Source: Paenibacillus rhizosphaerae
Lineage (GTDB): Bacteria > Bacillota > Bacilli > Paenibacillales > Paenibacillaceae
Direction of reading: 5' to 3'
NCBI RefSeq assembly: GCF_014192015.1
Contig: NZ_JACHXJ010000003.1
Location: forward strand, 434,001 to 498,000
Length of the DNA: 64,000 nt
Below are positions 8,035 to 17,296 of the stretch, piece after piece; position 1 is the first letter of the stretch, and every line of letters starts with the position of its first letter. The translations under genes were made by a program, and so were the position numbers. Under the pieces are notes generated by a model, which saw nothing but the letters and a program-made list of their open reading frames with translations, was not told where the DNA came from and did no database searches.

Positions 8035-10221
8035 TTAGCTGAACATACCTGCTCTTTTCGACTTGGCTTCAATTCGACGACGATGGAGAATCGGTTCAGT
8101 GTATCCGCTTGGCTGGCCGTAGCCTTCAAACACTAAATCACAGGCTGCTTGGAAGGCAATGGAGTTTTCGTAGTCCGGCGCCATTGGAATGTATTCGGCA
8201 TCACCAGCATTCTGATGATCTACAACTTTGGCCATACGCTTCAGGGTTTCAAGCACCTGCTCCCTGGTGCAAATGCCGTGATGCAGCCAATTTGCCATAT
8301 GCTGACTGGAAATACGCAGCGTGGCACGATCCTCCATAAGCTCAATATTGTTGATGTCCGGCACTTTGGAGCAGCCAATCCCCATTTCTACCCAACGGAC
8401 GACGTATCCAAGAATCCCCTGCGCGTTATTATCCAGTTCTTCCTGGATTTCCTCCGGGCTCCAATTCGGAACATGCGCCACCGGTATTTGCAGAATTTCA
8501 TCTCTATAATCGATTCGCTTCGCTGCGATCTCTAGCTGAACATCTTTCACGTTAATTTGATGATAGTGAATCGCATGCAGGACAGCAGCGGTTGGTGAAG
8601 GCACCCAGGCAGTGCTGCCTCCAGCCTGGAGCTGGCCCCCTTTTTGTGCGAGCATATCGGCCATTAAATCAGGCATGGCCCACATGCCCTTACCAATTTG
8701 CGCTTTGTCCTGCAAGCCGGCAGCTAGGCCTACGGCTACATTGGAACTCTCATAACCTTTCAGCCAGACGGAGAATTTCATATCCTTTTTGGGAAGCATG
8801 GGACCAGCTTCCATGGAAGTATGGATTTCATCACCGGTACGATCCAGAAATCCGGTATTGATGAATACGACTCTTTCTTTTACGGCATAAATGCAGTTCT
8901 TAAGATTTAGCGAAGTGCGTCGTTCCTCATCCATCACGCCTATCTTAAGCGTATTGCGTGCAAGTCCCAGGATATCTTCAACGCGGCTGAAAAGCTCCGC
9001 TGCAAACATCACTTCCTCAGGACCGTGCATCTTCGGTTTAACAATATATATAGAGCCCTTCTGCGAGTTGTGATAGATTCCATTACCTAAAAGCGTATGT
9101 TTGCCGATTAAGCTTGTAACGATACAATCTAGGAAGCCTTCAGGCACTTCCTGGCCTTGATCATCCAGCACGGCATTAATTGTCATTAGGTGACCTACAT
9201 TACGAACGAACATTAACGATCGACCCGATAAAGTCAAAGACTCGCCGATTGGAGACGTGTAGGCTCGGTCAGGGTTCAAGGTACGGTTGATCGTATTCTC
9301 ACCTTTGGCAAAGGTAGATGTTAAATCACCCTTCATCAAACCCAGCCAATTGGTGTATACAAGCACTTTATCTTCGGCGTCAACCGCAGTTACCGAATCC
9401 TCGCAATCCATTATCGTCGTAATAGCAGCTTCCATTAAAATATCTTTAACATGAGCCGGGTCATTCTTGCCAATCGGATGCTGGGCATCTATTTGAATTT
9501 CAAGATGAAGTCCATGGTGGACGAATAATACGGCAGATGGCGCTGCCGCGTCACCCTGATAACCGGCGAATTGCGTTTCAACCTTTAAGCCTGTCGTAGC
9601 TCCATGAGACAGTTCTACTGCTAATGCACCTTTTGAAATGCTGTATTTTACCCCGTCCTTATGCGAGCCCTCTTTTAGTGGAATGACATCGTCTAGTAAT
9701 TGCTTCGCAAATGCGATAACCTTATCGCCTCTAATCGAGTTGTACGTGCTTCCCTTTGATGCTCCATTCTCTTCGCTGATGGCATCTGTACCATACAAAG
9801 CATCATAAAGACTGCCCCAGCGTGCATTCGCTGCATTAATGGCATAACGCGCGTTGTTCACCGGAACGACAAGCTGCGGGCCGGCTTGAATCGCAATCTC
9901 GTCATCTACATTTTTCGTAGAGACTTGAAAGTCCTCTACTTCCGGCTCCAGGTAACCAATCCCCTCCAAGAAAGCTTTATAGGATTGAAAATCAACACCT
10001 TTATTCGCCTTGTGCCAGGAATGGATCTTTTCCTGAATTCGATCTCGCTTGGCGAGTAAGGCCTTGTTTTTGGGAGCCATGTCCTTGACCAGACTACCAA
10101 AACCGGACCAGAAAGCCTCCTGCGTCACGCCGCTCTGCGGAATGACTTTCAAATTGATAAAATCATAGAGTTCCTTAGCAATTTGTAAGTTTCCATCCTT
10201 CACGTAATATGTCAATCTCAA
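8035..10221 (-). CDS. glcB: Malate synthase G
   Basis: A 728-residue protein, the usual length of the monomeric G isoform (about 720). It condenses glyoxylate with acetyl-CoA to malate in the cytoplasm. Characteristic stretches are TIMDCEDSVTAVDAEDKV (catalytic TIM barrel), VKPKMHGPEEVMFAAELF, LGLARNTLKIGVMDEERR and WVPSPTAAVLHAIHYHQINV. The start is TTG (MRLTYYVKDG) preceded by GAAGGAGGG. Upstream lies the duplicated 250-bp region shared with the 18.9-kb regulator gene. No isocitrate lyase is seen in the window, so glyoxylate likely comes from glycolate, ureides or tartronate-type routes rather than a local glyoxylate shunt. Confidence 0.95.
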   Translation of the reverse strand: MRLTYYVKDGNLQIAKELYDFINLKVIPQSGVTQEAFWSGFGSLVKDMAPKNKALLAKRDRIQEKIHSWHKANKGVDFQSYKAFLEGIGYLEPEVEDFQVSTKNVDDEIAIQAGPQLVVPVNNARYAINAANARWGSLYDALYGTDAISEENGASKGSTYNSIRGDKVIAFAKQLLDDVIPLKEGSHKDGVKYSISKGALAVELSHGATTGLKVETQFAGYQGDAAAPSAVLFVHHGLHLEIQIDAQHPIGKNDPAHVKDILMEAAITTIMDCEDSVTAVDAEDKVLVYTNWLGLMKGDLTSTFAKGENTINRTLNPDRAYTSPIGESLTLSGRSLMFVRNVGHLMTINAVLDDQGQEVPEGFLDCIVTSLIGKHTLLGNGIYHNSQKGSIYIVKPKMHGPEEVMFAAELFSRVEDILGLARNTLKIGVMDEERRTSLNLKNCIYAVKERVVFINTGFLDRTGDEIHTSMEAGPMLPKKDMKFSVWLKGYESSNVAVGLAAGLQDKAQIGKGMWAMPDLMADMLAQKGGQLQAGGSTAWVPSPTAAVLHAIHYHQINVKDVQLEIAAKRIDYRDEILQIPVAHVPNWSPEEIQEELDNNAQGILGYVVRWVEMGIGCSKVPDINNIELMEDRATLRISSQHMANWLHHGICTREQVLETLKRMAKVVDHQNAGDAEYIPMAPDYENSIAFQAACDLVFEGYGQPSGYTEPILHRRRIEAKSKRAGMFS

Positions 10222-10322
10222 GCACCCTCCTTCAATGGTTAAGCTTCATACTTTACTGCAGCATCTTCATTCAAATTTTCTTGGCCTCTACTCAACGCCC
10301 AGGGCTTGGAAACAGTTTCCCC

Positions 10323-10572
10323 CATTCAGATTCTTAGCTCGCCATATGACAATCCATCCTATCTTTGTTGACAACGGTTGGCTCGCGTATAGCGTTCCCC
10401 CTTATTGTTGTAATTTTAGGCAAAATGGCCTTTTTGCGATTATAGGCATATGCATCCGCGCAGTCGAGGTTGAATAAATTCACTCCCATAGCATAAAGTC
10501 GGTTTGGTAGGAAATTTTATCCTCTTTATTATCTGAAAAAATTTGTAAAAATAAGATATAACCTTTTCCGGA
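10323..10572. repeat. Copy A of duplicated regulator promoter/start region
   Basis: About 250 bases that match 18921-19178 at roughly four of five positions over the whole length, in the same orientation. In copy B this block is the promoter, Shine-Dalgarno and first codons of a DUF4364-like regulator. In copy A the equivalent start reads ATG GCG AGC TAA, so the gene is stopped at codon 4 and no coding similarity follows. Copy A therefore looks like the remnant of a second regulator copy now lying upstream of glcB. Confidence 0.75.
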
Positions 10573-10932
10573 ATTGCCCTACAATCGCTTCATTATCAAG
10601 TAGCGGAGTTAGTCAGGGATCCATCATCCAGAGGTTCACAGCAAGGTCTTTATGATAAGGACATCGCCAGGACCGTAATGGGTGCGAAGCTGATGAAGAA
10701 CAAAGGCTTGGTAATCCGAAAGCGAACAAATACAGGTTTCAAGTGGAACTTGCTCTAATGGCGAGCAGTAAGGACATCCCCCTTCACACGATTTTGAGGA
10801 GTTCCGGTTTGGATGGCGCAAGGAAACCCTTGCCCTATCTGCCTCAATAAATGAATGCTGAGTGGCTATCAAATATACTAGGAGGTTGTATGATATGATA
10901 CAAAGGAAGAACGACAAACGAAGAGTGGTATT
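10573..10932. other. Intergenic region, no confident gene
   Basis: A leftward 93-codon frame (10636-10917) contains a small Cys cluster (CEGGCPYC, CIC), but there is no good ribosome site and I do not recognise it. A rightward frame ending near 10758 (VIRKRTNTGFKWNLL) is also open but lacks a start. Neither is called. The region should hold the promoter of the dehydrogenase gene at 10933. Confidence 0.4.
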
Positions 10933-11829
10933 ATGGCTATGAAATGGCTAGATACGGATTCTGCCGTGATCGGGTTCATCGGGACAGGCGTCATGGGCAG
11001 GAGCATGGCGCGCAATCTCATGAAACAAGGTTACCGACTGCATGTGTATAGCCGCACAAAATCGAAGGCGGAGGAACTCGTTGCGGAAGGCGCCGTGTGG
11101 CAGCCTTCTCCTGCGGAAGTGGCGCGGCATGCGAACGTCATCATCACGATGGTCGGGTTTCCGCGTGAAGTGGAGGAAATATATTTGCAAGAGGATGGGA
11201 TTGTTGCGGCTGCTCAGCCCGGCTCCTATTTGATTGATATGACCACATCTAGCCCGTTGCTAGCGGGGCGCATCCATACGGAAGCGAGACAGAACGGCTT
11301 ACATGCGCTTGATGCACCCGTGTCGGGCGGGGATGTTGGCGCGAGAGAAGCGCGGTTGTCGATCATGATCGGCGGCGAGCGAGAAGCATACGATGCAGTG
11401 CTGCCCATACTAGAGTCTATGGGTTCCAATATCGTCTATCAGGGCAGCGCTGGGGCAGGACAACATACGAAAATGTGCAACCAGATCGCCATTGCTTCAA
11501 ATATGATGGGCGTCTGCGAGGCGTTGGCTTATGCGGAAAGCGCAGAACTCGATCCGCAGAAGGTACTGCGCAGCATCGAGAGCGGCGCAGCTGGCAGTTG
11601 GTCTCTCAGCAATCTGGGACCGCGCATCATCGCGGGGAATTTCGATCCTGGGTTTTACGTGAAGCATTTCATTAAAGATATGGGCATTGCCTTGGAATCT
11701 GCAGCGGAAATGGGGCTGGACACGCACGGGCTCCGCTTGGCCAAATCGCTCTATGAACAGCTCGCGGCCAGGGACGGAGGAGATGACGGCACGCAGGCAT
11801 TATATAAAATCTACAACCGGGAGCTCTAG
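10933..11829 (+). CDS. Tartronate semialdehyde reductase / 3-hydroxyisobutyrate dehydrogenase family
   Basis: A 298-residue NAD(P)-dependent beta-hydroxyacid dehydrogenase. The Rossmann motif GFIGTGVMGRSMA is at about 13-25, the substrate-binding motif DAPVSGGDVGA near 125-135, and the catalytic lysine in GAGQHTKMCNQI near 175. The family includes 2-hydroxy-3-oxopropionate reductase (GarR/GlxR), which yields glycerate, and 3-hydroxyisobutyrate dehydrogenase; sequence alone does not separate them with certainty. Placement between malate synthase G and the glycerate kinase fusion favours the tartronate-semialdehyde role. The ribosome site is weak. A strong terminator follows. Confidence 0.85.
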   Translation: MAMKWLDTDSAVIGFIGTGVMGRSMARNLMKQGYRLHVYSRTKSKAEELVAEGAVWQPSPAEVARHANVIITMVGFPREVEEIYLQEDGIVAAAQPGSYLIDMTTSSPLLAGRIHTEARQNGLHALDAPVSGGDVGAREARLSIMIGGEREAYDAVLPILESMGSNIVYQGSAGAGQHTKMCNQIAIASNMMGVCEALAYAESAELDPQKVLRSIESGAAGSWSLSNLGPRIIAGNFDPGFYVKHFIKDMGIALESAAEMGLDTHGLRLAKSLYEQLAARDGGDDGTQALYKIYNREL

Positions 11830-11874
11830 ATACACAAATCCGAACAATTGGCTCATTTTCATGTCTGAAAAGCT

Positions 11875-11927
11875 TCGCTCAAGGCACAACGACGGAATGA
11901 ATTCTGTCAGCCTTGAGCGATTTTTTA
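11875..11927 (+). terminator. Rho-independent terminator
   Basis: TCGCTCAAGGC pairs with GCCTTGAGCGA across a 24-base loop and is followed by TTTTTT. It ends the 10933-11829 transcript. Confidence 0.8.
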
Positions 11928-12058
11928 GATGTTAGAGTTGCGAAGGTAATCAGCACACTACAAATTGCTTGGAGCTAAGTGAGCCGTTCCTTTGCCTGGC
12001 GACCGCATGATTATATGTATAGGTTGCCTTTCTAAGCATAAATAAAGTGTCAATTATC

Positions 12059-14752
12059 TTAGAATTTCAAAAATTGGTCAATTTTGGCCATGTGACAACC
12101 AGGGTATTTATCTTTAACCCTCATCAGGAAGTTCAACTTTTCAATGCGTTCGCCGGAGCGGGGACAGCCGTTCTTGATAAAAGGGATCTGCAGTCCCACT
12201 GCCATATCCATGACTACGTCGTCGATGACACCCCCGGAACGCCCGGAAGTGATTGAGAGCAGCCTGTGAGCCTTTGCAAAATTGTGAGCTTCAAGCGCTT
12301 CACTGATTGTACCGACCTGGTTAGGCTTTAAAATGAAGCCATCGATAGAATTAGTCTTATGAGCACGCAAAATACGGGCTTTGTTGGAAACGGTAAGATC
12401 GTCGGCAATGATAAGTGCACGAGTAATTTCCTTATGCGCTTTTTCATAGCCTTCCCAATCGTTCTCATCCAATATGTCTTCAATGAATACAAAATTATAT
12501 TTTTCTGTAAGGTACTTTATATAGTTGATGACCTCGTCACTGGTCGCATACTTTCCGTTCAGGTAATAACTGTTAGTTAGTGCATCATACATTTCGCTCA
12601 ACGCACAATCCAGTGCAAATGCACATTTGTGGGTATAGCCGCATAAGTCGATGGCTTTTTGGATCAGCTCAAGGCATACTTCAGGGTCTTCGGATGGGGC
12701 TACCCAGCCGTAAGACTGCCCGACTGCAGGTTCGGCGCCGGTGTATTCCCTTATAACATAGCCGAGTTTCTGAAATACTTTGACTGCGATTTCCACAGCT
12801 TCCTCGATGTCGTCAGCGCGGTAAGGCATGACGATAAATTCGTTGAAGGCCTGAGTAATGCCTCCGTTTCTGCCACCATTAATCACGTTAAATGATGGAA
12901 TAGGGACAGTTTTTACATTGCCTCCCGAAATACAATCATAAAGCGGACGGTGTTGGGTCGCGGCCGCCGCACGGTAGCAGGCTACGGAAACACTGTAAAT
13001 CGTGTTTCCGCCAAGTACATGCTTATCAGGAGTGCCATCAAGGTCGACCATAACCTGATCAAGCATCTTTTGGTCAGATACAACCATCCCTATCAATCTG
13101 GGAGCGATTATTTCATTGATGTTCGCAACAGCCTTGTGAACACTGAGACCATCATACTCATTCGGATTTCCGTCACGAAGTACCTTGGACTCGTACATTC
13201 CCACGGAGCTGCCAGTAGGAGCGGCACCGGTGCCCATTGATCCGTCTTCCGTAATAACATCAACCTCGACCATGGGTCTACACTTGCAGTCAATAAGCTG
13301 TCGAGCATGAACTGATCTGATCCGGTTTCCATTCTTTGTAACAGCCCTTCCGGGGAGAGCTGGAACATACATAATATTCAAATCACACAGATTGGTACCG
13401 GTGTTTCCGGTAAAGACAGTATCTCCAATCTCTTCGAGCGCTTCAAAGCATGCGTGGCCTCGCAAGGATTCATATACATCAATTCCTTTTTCGCAGGCAA
13501 CCTCAAAACTTTGGGAATCTGTGATGCCTCCGGCTACCTTGGTTGTTCCGTCGGTTCCCTCCGTGTCGATGGAAAGAAGAGCACAGCCAGGCATCTTCTG
13601 AGCGGCAATAGCAAAACTAAGCGTAAGTTCCTGACCAGGACCTCCATGTCCCTTTATTTGAGAATTATCAAGTATTTTTGTGGTCACTTCGCCGGAGCTC
13701 AGCACTACACAAGGAGCAGCGACAGGATTGCCGCTATTCTGGATTTCACGGGCAATGGATGCAAAAACCGTTCCCACATCTCTGCTTTCACCCTCGATGA
13801 ATGAGGAAAGGATGATAGCTGAAATACCCATCTCCTCTGCTGCTTTCTTTGCATATAGGCAGGAATCAGGCAAACTGTTAATAAGAAAATAGGTATTTTT
13901 AGGAAAGGCCTTCGGCGTTTCCCCTTGGGGACCCACGTTCATGATGTAGTCAACAACTGCTTTAGGTAGCCGGTCCTTAACATCGTAATCGTGTATGATT
14001 CTCCTTGCTTCTTCAAGCGTGGTCTGATCAGGTCCCATGGGGGTGCCTTTATAATCCTGGTATGGTTCACCTATATTATGGGTGGCAGGCGTACCTACTG
14101 CATCGCTGATACCGAAACCAATCAACTCGGCGCCGCGGTCTTGAATACGTTTGGCCAGCATGCCACCGTTCATCTGGCTTATATGCCTGCGAATGGCGTT
14201 TATTTCGTATATGCTGCAGCCGGACTTCAGCATGATATCTGTCGTGTCAATCTCATCCTGAAGCGTAATCCCGTCAATCGGGTAACTCATAAGAGATGAG
14301 CTTCCTCCGCTCATCACAACAATAAAGAGGTCTTCGGAAGTTGCATTATCAACGATTTTTAATATTTCCTGGCAGGCACGCACTCCTTCTTCATTAGGAA
14401 GCGGATGGCCACCTACATAAACTTTTGTCTTATGAAAAACATCTATTTTCTCGGAAATCTTTACTATCGCAATACCAAGGGTAAGATGATCACCGAGAAT
14501 TTCATCCACTGCCATTGCCATGTGATTGCAAGCTTTACCCGCACCAATAAGATAGACGTTGCGTCTTTTGGAAAGGTCCCATTTGCGACTTCCAATACAA
14601 AGTATTTCGCCTTCCATACGAGCGATACTTTTGATACGCTCGTATGCATCAAGATGCTGCAGTGTCTTATCCGCAATGTCAAGAACAATTTTTCTGCTAT
14701 CGACGTCGCCATGTGACAGCAAGACGTTTTTGTTTTTTATTTTGGACTTCAT
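12059..14752 (-). CDS. Fusion protein: glycerate 2-kinase (MOFRL type) + divergent enolase
   Basis: One uninterrupted 897-residue frame. Residues 1 to about 465 are a complete MOFRL-type glycerate 2-kinase (glycerate + ATP to 2-phosphoglycerate): GAGK (70-73), GGHPLPNEEG (114-123), MSGGSSSL (147-154), GHGGPGQELTLS (368-379), DTEGTDGTTKVAGG (396-409), TGNTGTNLCDL (448-458). Residues about 475-897 align with a whole enolase (2-phosphoglycerate to PEP). Metal ligands Asp715, Glu758 and Asp784, and Lys809, Arg838, Ser839, Lys860 and Glu638 are kept. The yeast His159, Glu211 and His373 positions are Asn629, a rearranged QSY (679-681) and Gly837. Start chosen at ATG 14752 because AAGGAG lies 7 bases upstream. 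It lies 39 bases after the cyclodeaminase-like gene, same operon. The kinase call is firm; activity of the enolase half is uncertain. Confidence 0.9.
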   Translation of the reverse strand: MKSKIKNKNVLLSHGDVDSRKIVLDIADKTLQHLDAYERIKSIARMEGEILCIGSRKWDLSKRRNVYLIGAGKACNHMAMAVDEILGDHLTLGIAIVKISEKIDVFHKTKVYVGGHPLPNEEGVRACQEILKIVDNATSEDLFIVVMSGGSSSLMSYPIDGITLQDEIDTTDIMLKSGCSIYEINAIRRHISQMNGGMLAKRIQDRGAELIGFGISDAVGTPATHNIGEPYQDYKGTPMGPDQTTLEEARRIIHDYDVKDRLPKAVVDYIMNVGPQGETPKAFPKNTYFLINSLPDSCLYAKKAAEEMGISAIILSSFIEGESRDVGTVFASIAREIQNSGNPVAAPCVVLSSGEVTTKILDNSQIKGHGGPGQELTLSFAIAAQKMPGCALLSIDTEGTDGTTKVAGGITDSQSFEVACEKGIDVYESLRGHACFEALEEIGDTVFTGNTGTNLCDLNIMYVPALPGRAVTKNGNRIRSVHARQLIDCKCRPMVEVDVITEDGSMGTGAAPTGSSVGMYESKVLRDGNPNEYDGLSVHKAVANINEIIAPRLIGMVVSDQKMLDQVMVDLDGTPDKHVLGGNTIYSVSVACYRAAAATQHRPLYDCISGGNVKTVPIPSFNVINGGRNGGITQAFNEFIVMPYRADDIEEAVEIAVKVFQKLGYVIREYTGAEPAVGQSYGWVAPSEDPEVCLELIQKAIDLCGYTHKCAFALDCALSEMYDALTNSYYLNGKYATSDEVINYIKYLTEKYNFVFIEDILDENDWEGYEKAHKEITRALIIADDLTVSNKARILRAHKTNSIDGFILKPNQVGTISEALEAHNFAKAHRLLSITSGRSGGVIDDVVMDMAVGLQIPFIKNGCPRSGERIEKLNFLMRVKDKYPGCHMAKIDQFLKF

Positions 14753-14791
14753 TCTGAATCTCCTTATCAACATCAATCTCAGTGTAGCCGC

Positions 14792-15922
14792 TTATTCTTC
14801 TTCACTTTGTTTCGGATTCTCCCAGAGCAGCAGCTTCTGACCGATTCCCTTCTCGAGCGCAGTCATATAAAGATCGTATCCGAGACCCAAATCAAATACA
14901 GACATACCGCATGCAACAAAGCAAATAATTTGCTTATCGCAGATACGGCCTTGATTTTCACCGATAATGACCTGGCCAATACTGATAGAGTCATCTAGAG
15001 CCGGTTTCTTGCCAGCATCAATAAGACGATAAATGGGACCGCCGATTACTCTGCTGTAATATTCGTCCTTGTCACCGGACTCGATTGCCTCTTCTACATA
15101 GGCATGGTGCAAACCGATATGGTCATAAACGATATCCATGTCCATCCAAAGAAATTCATCGCACTGGAGAGGACCAGAGGCAAGTATTGTACAACCCGGC
15201 TTGATCCATTTGTGCTTGAAATGCAGTGGAGCAGTACGGGAGGCGGCGACAGAAATTACATCAGCTTCACGGGCGGCAGACTCAAGACTGTTTTCAACGA
15301 TGGCATTCAGGCCATAGTTTTTTTTGATATAGTTTGCAAGTGAAACGGCTTTTTCTTCAGAGCGGTTATTGCAGATAACCTTTTCAACATTCGGAAGTTC
15401 AGTAATGATCGCATCGAAACAGGCTTTGCCAATAGGGCCGCAGCCAACAAGAGTGAGAACCTTGGAATCCTTGCGCGCGAGATAGCGGGCTCCAACGGCA
15501 GGGACGGCGCCGGTACGGCCAGCACTGATCAGATTAGCGCTCATATAGGCTAAAGGCTCGCCAGTGCTTTTATTATTCAGAGTAAGCATAAGGATAGATC
15601 GGGGAAGACCCACTTTTTTATTTTCTGCATTTGAGCCGTACCATTTCTGTCCACATATATCAAAGCGCCCGCCAAGATAGGCGGGCATGGCTACAAAGCG
15701 GCGATCAGGCCCGGCAACAGGCATATTGGGAAATGGAGTTTCTTTAGGGAAAACGATATACATTCCGTGATTGTTATGATTACTTCCTCCCATCAGATAG
15801 TCGCCCTGTACTAAAAGCTTGAACACCTCTTCTGCGTTATTCACGCACATTTTTACATCCAGAACACCAGCCTCAATGACATCCGGTTCGGACATATAAA
15901 GGAACTCAGTTCTCTTGCCCAA
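14792..15922 (-). CDS. Ornithine cyclodeaminase / mu-crystallin family protein (TyrB-like)
   Basis: A 376-residue NAD-binding protein of the ornithine cyclodeaminase/mu-crystallin family. The Rossmann glycine motif VGCGPIGKACFDA is near residues 175-187. A long conserved N-terminal segment (PDRRFVAMPAYLGGRF, KWYGSNAENKKVGLPRSIL) matches the subgroup that databases often label tyramine oxidase subunit B, a label whose biochemical support I cannot judge. The start is TTG with GGAG 9 bases upstream. It is the first gene of a two-gene unit with the kinase-enolase fusion, so its substrate is probably an amino or imino acid linked to glycerate or serine-like compounds; that is inference. Confidence 0.8.
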   Translation of the reverse strand: MGKRTEFLYMSEPDVIEAGVLDVKMCVNNAEEVFKLLVQGDYLMGGSNHNNHGMYIVFPKETPFPNMPVAGPDRRFVAMPAYLGGRFDICGQKWYGSNAENKKVGLPRSILMLTLNNKSTGEPLAYMSANLISAGRTGAVPAVGARYLARKDSKVLTLVGCGPIGKACFDAIITELPNVEKVICNNRSEEKAVSLANYIKKNYGLNAIVENSLESAAREADVISVAASRTAPLHFKHKWIKPGCTILASGPLQCDEFLWMDMDIVYDHIGLHHAYVEEAIESGDKDEYYSRVIGGPIYRLIDAGKKPALDDSISIGQVIIGENQGRICDKQIICFVACGMSVFDLGLGYDLYMTALEKGIGQKLLLWENPKQSEEE

Positions 15923-15972
15923 ATTCTTTTCTCCTTTCGAGCCTTAAAAGAAATATGATTGGCGATGTGTGC

Positions 15973-16006
15973 CCCCTATTGCAGGTTTATTATTCTGCAA
16001 CAGGGG
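15973..16006. repeat. Hairpin element with GTTTATTATT loop, copy 1
   Basis: CCCCTATTGCAG and CTGCAACAGGGG form a 12-bp stem with one mismatch around the loop GTTTATTATT. The same loop and a stem with different but still paired bases occur at 28139-28174. It lies between two leftward genes, 3' of the BadF-type kinase and 5' of the cyclodeaminase-like gene. Confidence 0.7.
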
Positions 16007-16144
16007 ACTCTTCTTGTCTTTTATTTTTTACCGGATCGAGAATTTTTTAGGATCTGTGATGCGAGATATATGAACTAGAACTAGAATTAGGCGAAATATG
16101 AATAACCGTCCTGCTGTTCTAAATACTCGCGATTTTCTTTTATC

Positions 16145-17170
16145 CTACCCTGCATTTCCGATTTCCCGGAAAAGCTTCCGTTCGGCGCAGCCATGCTCAA
16201 GCGTTTCCATAACGTCTTCTGGTATACCCTGCGGATAAATGCGATCCAGCTCCATTAGCAGGGCCCCTATTACCGGTTCGAACCGCGCATTTAAGCAGTA
16301 TGCCCCGGGTATTTTTCCCTTGAGGTGTTTTTCAATAAGTTCCTGAATCATGTTGTCGCCCTTACACACACCTCCCGAAATGACCACAGGCAGCGGCCTT
16401 TCGACGATATTCAGTTTTTTGGCAGCAACAGCCACATAATTAGCAAAAACGGCGCAAAATTGATCAATATACTTCAGCGACACAGCGTCTCCGAGACGTA
16501 TAGCCTCAAAAAGCAACGGGCAGAAATCCTTATACACCGGCTGTTTAGGAGGCTCGTCTTCGGTTCGGCCCGTCGTACAGAGCATATAAAACTCCTCTAC
16601 GGAGGAAAAACCCGTAAAATCCAGTAAAAGGCGCGTTAGTTCGGTTTTCGGCCCTATGCCGACGCTGGCGTCCACCACAGCGTCCACAATGAAGCGGCCT
16701 ATGGCTTCGCCTCCCTGGTGTGCGTTCTTTAAATAGTAGCCATACTCGTAACTCTGGCCGTCTTTGTTATAGACTGCGCAGTTGGCGCCTGTACCCAAGC
16801 AGATAACAGCACAATCGCGTCCGATAATCTCTGTGCCGCCACGAAGTGCGCCTATGCAATCATTAAAGTAAGAAACATTCTGCACGTCCAAAGTCTCGCG
16901 AAGCTGTCTGACTCCAATAGGCAATTCAAACGACCAGTCCGCACCGGAGCAGCTGGCGGATACCCGATCTATTTTTGACAGGGGCAATCCTGCGTCGGCG
17001 AGAGCTTTGTCCGCGGCGAAACGGATACGTACCATTTTAAATATCCGTCTTTCCAGCGCTTGAAATACCCATTCCTTGTCGTCTCCAAATCCCAGAATGT
17101 TGCCTTGGTCGTCAGCGACGATAGTATGGGCTTTCGTGCCGCCTAGATCAACAGCTAATATCAATGACAT
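16145..17170 (-). CDS. BadF/N-acetylglucosamine-kinase-type sugar kinase
   Basis: A 341-residue ASKHA-fold kinase of the BadF/BadG/BcrA/BcrD-N-acetylglucosamine kinase family. The phosphate-1 motif is LAVDLGGTKAHTIV at the N-terminus, the acidic catalytic region is YFNDCIGALRGG, the phosphate-2 motif is CLGTGANCAVY, and a late glycine motif is VISGGVCKGDN. Start chosen at ATG 17170 with GGAG 8 bases upstream rather than the GTG at 17179. It probably phosphorylates a hexose, amino sugar or related product of the neighbouring glycan enzymes. It lies 126 bases after the sialidase-like gene, same strand. Confidence 0.8.
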   Translation of the reverse strand: MSLILAVDLGGTKAHTIVADDQGNILGFGDDKEWVFQALERRIFKMVRIRFAADKALADAGLPLSKIDRVSASCSGADWSFELPIGVRQLRETLDVQNVSYFNDCIGALRGGTEIIGRDCAVICLGTGANCAVYNKDGQSYEYGYYLKNAHQGGEAIGRFIVDAVVDASVGIGPKTELTRLLLDFTGFSSVEEFYMLCTTGRTEDEPPKQPVYKDFCPLLFEAIRLGDAVSLKYIDQFCAVFANYVAVAAKKLNIVERPLPVVISGGVCKGDNMIQELIEKHLKGKIPGAYCLNARFEPVIGALLMELDRIYPQGIPEDVMETLEHGCAERKLFREIGNAG

Positions 17171-17296
17171 GATTAACACTCCATTTATTTACTGAACAAG
17201 TTCCAGCAGGTTATGCGCGCTTAGCATTAACATCAGCTTTAACCCGTCCAAGATCTATTTTTGAGGGCGATTTATGATCGAATTCAGGGCTGGCGC

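Noticed and set aside
10636..10917. Leftward 93-codon frame with CEGGCPYC
   Set aside because: No ribosome site, poor composition and no recognised family; Cys pairs alone are too weak.
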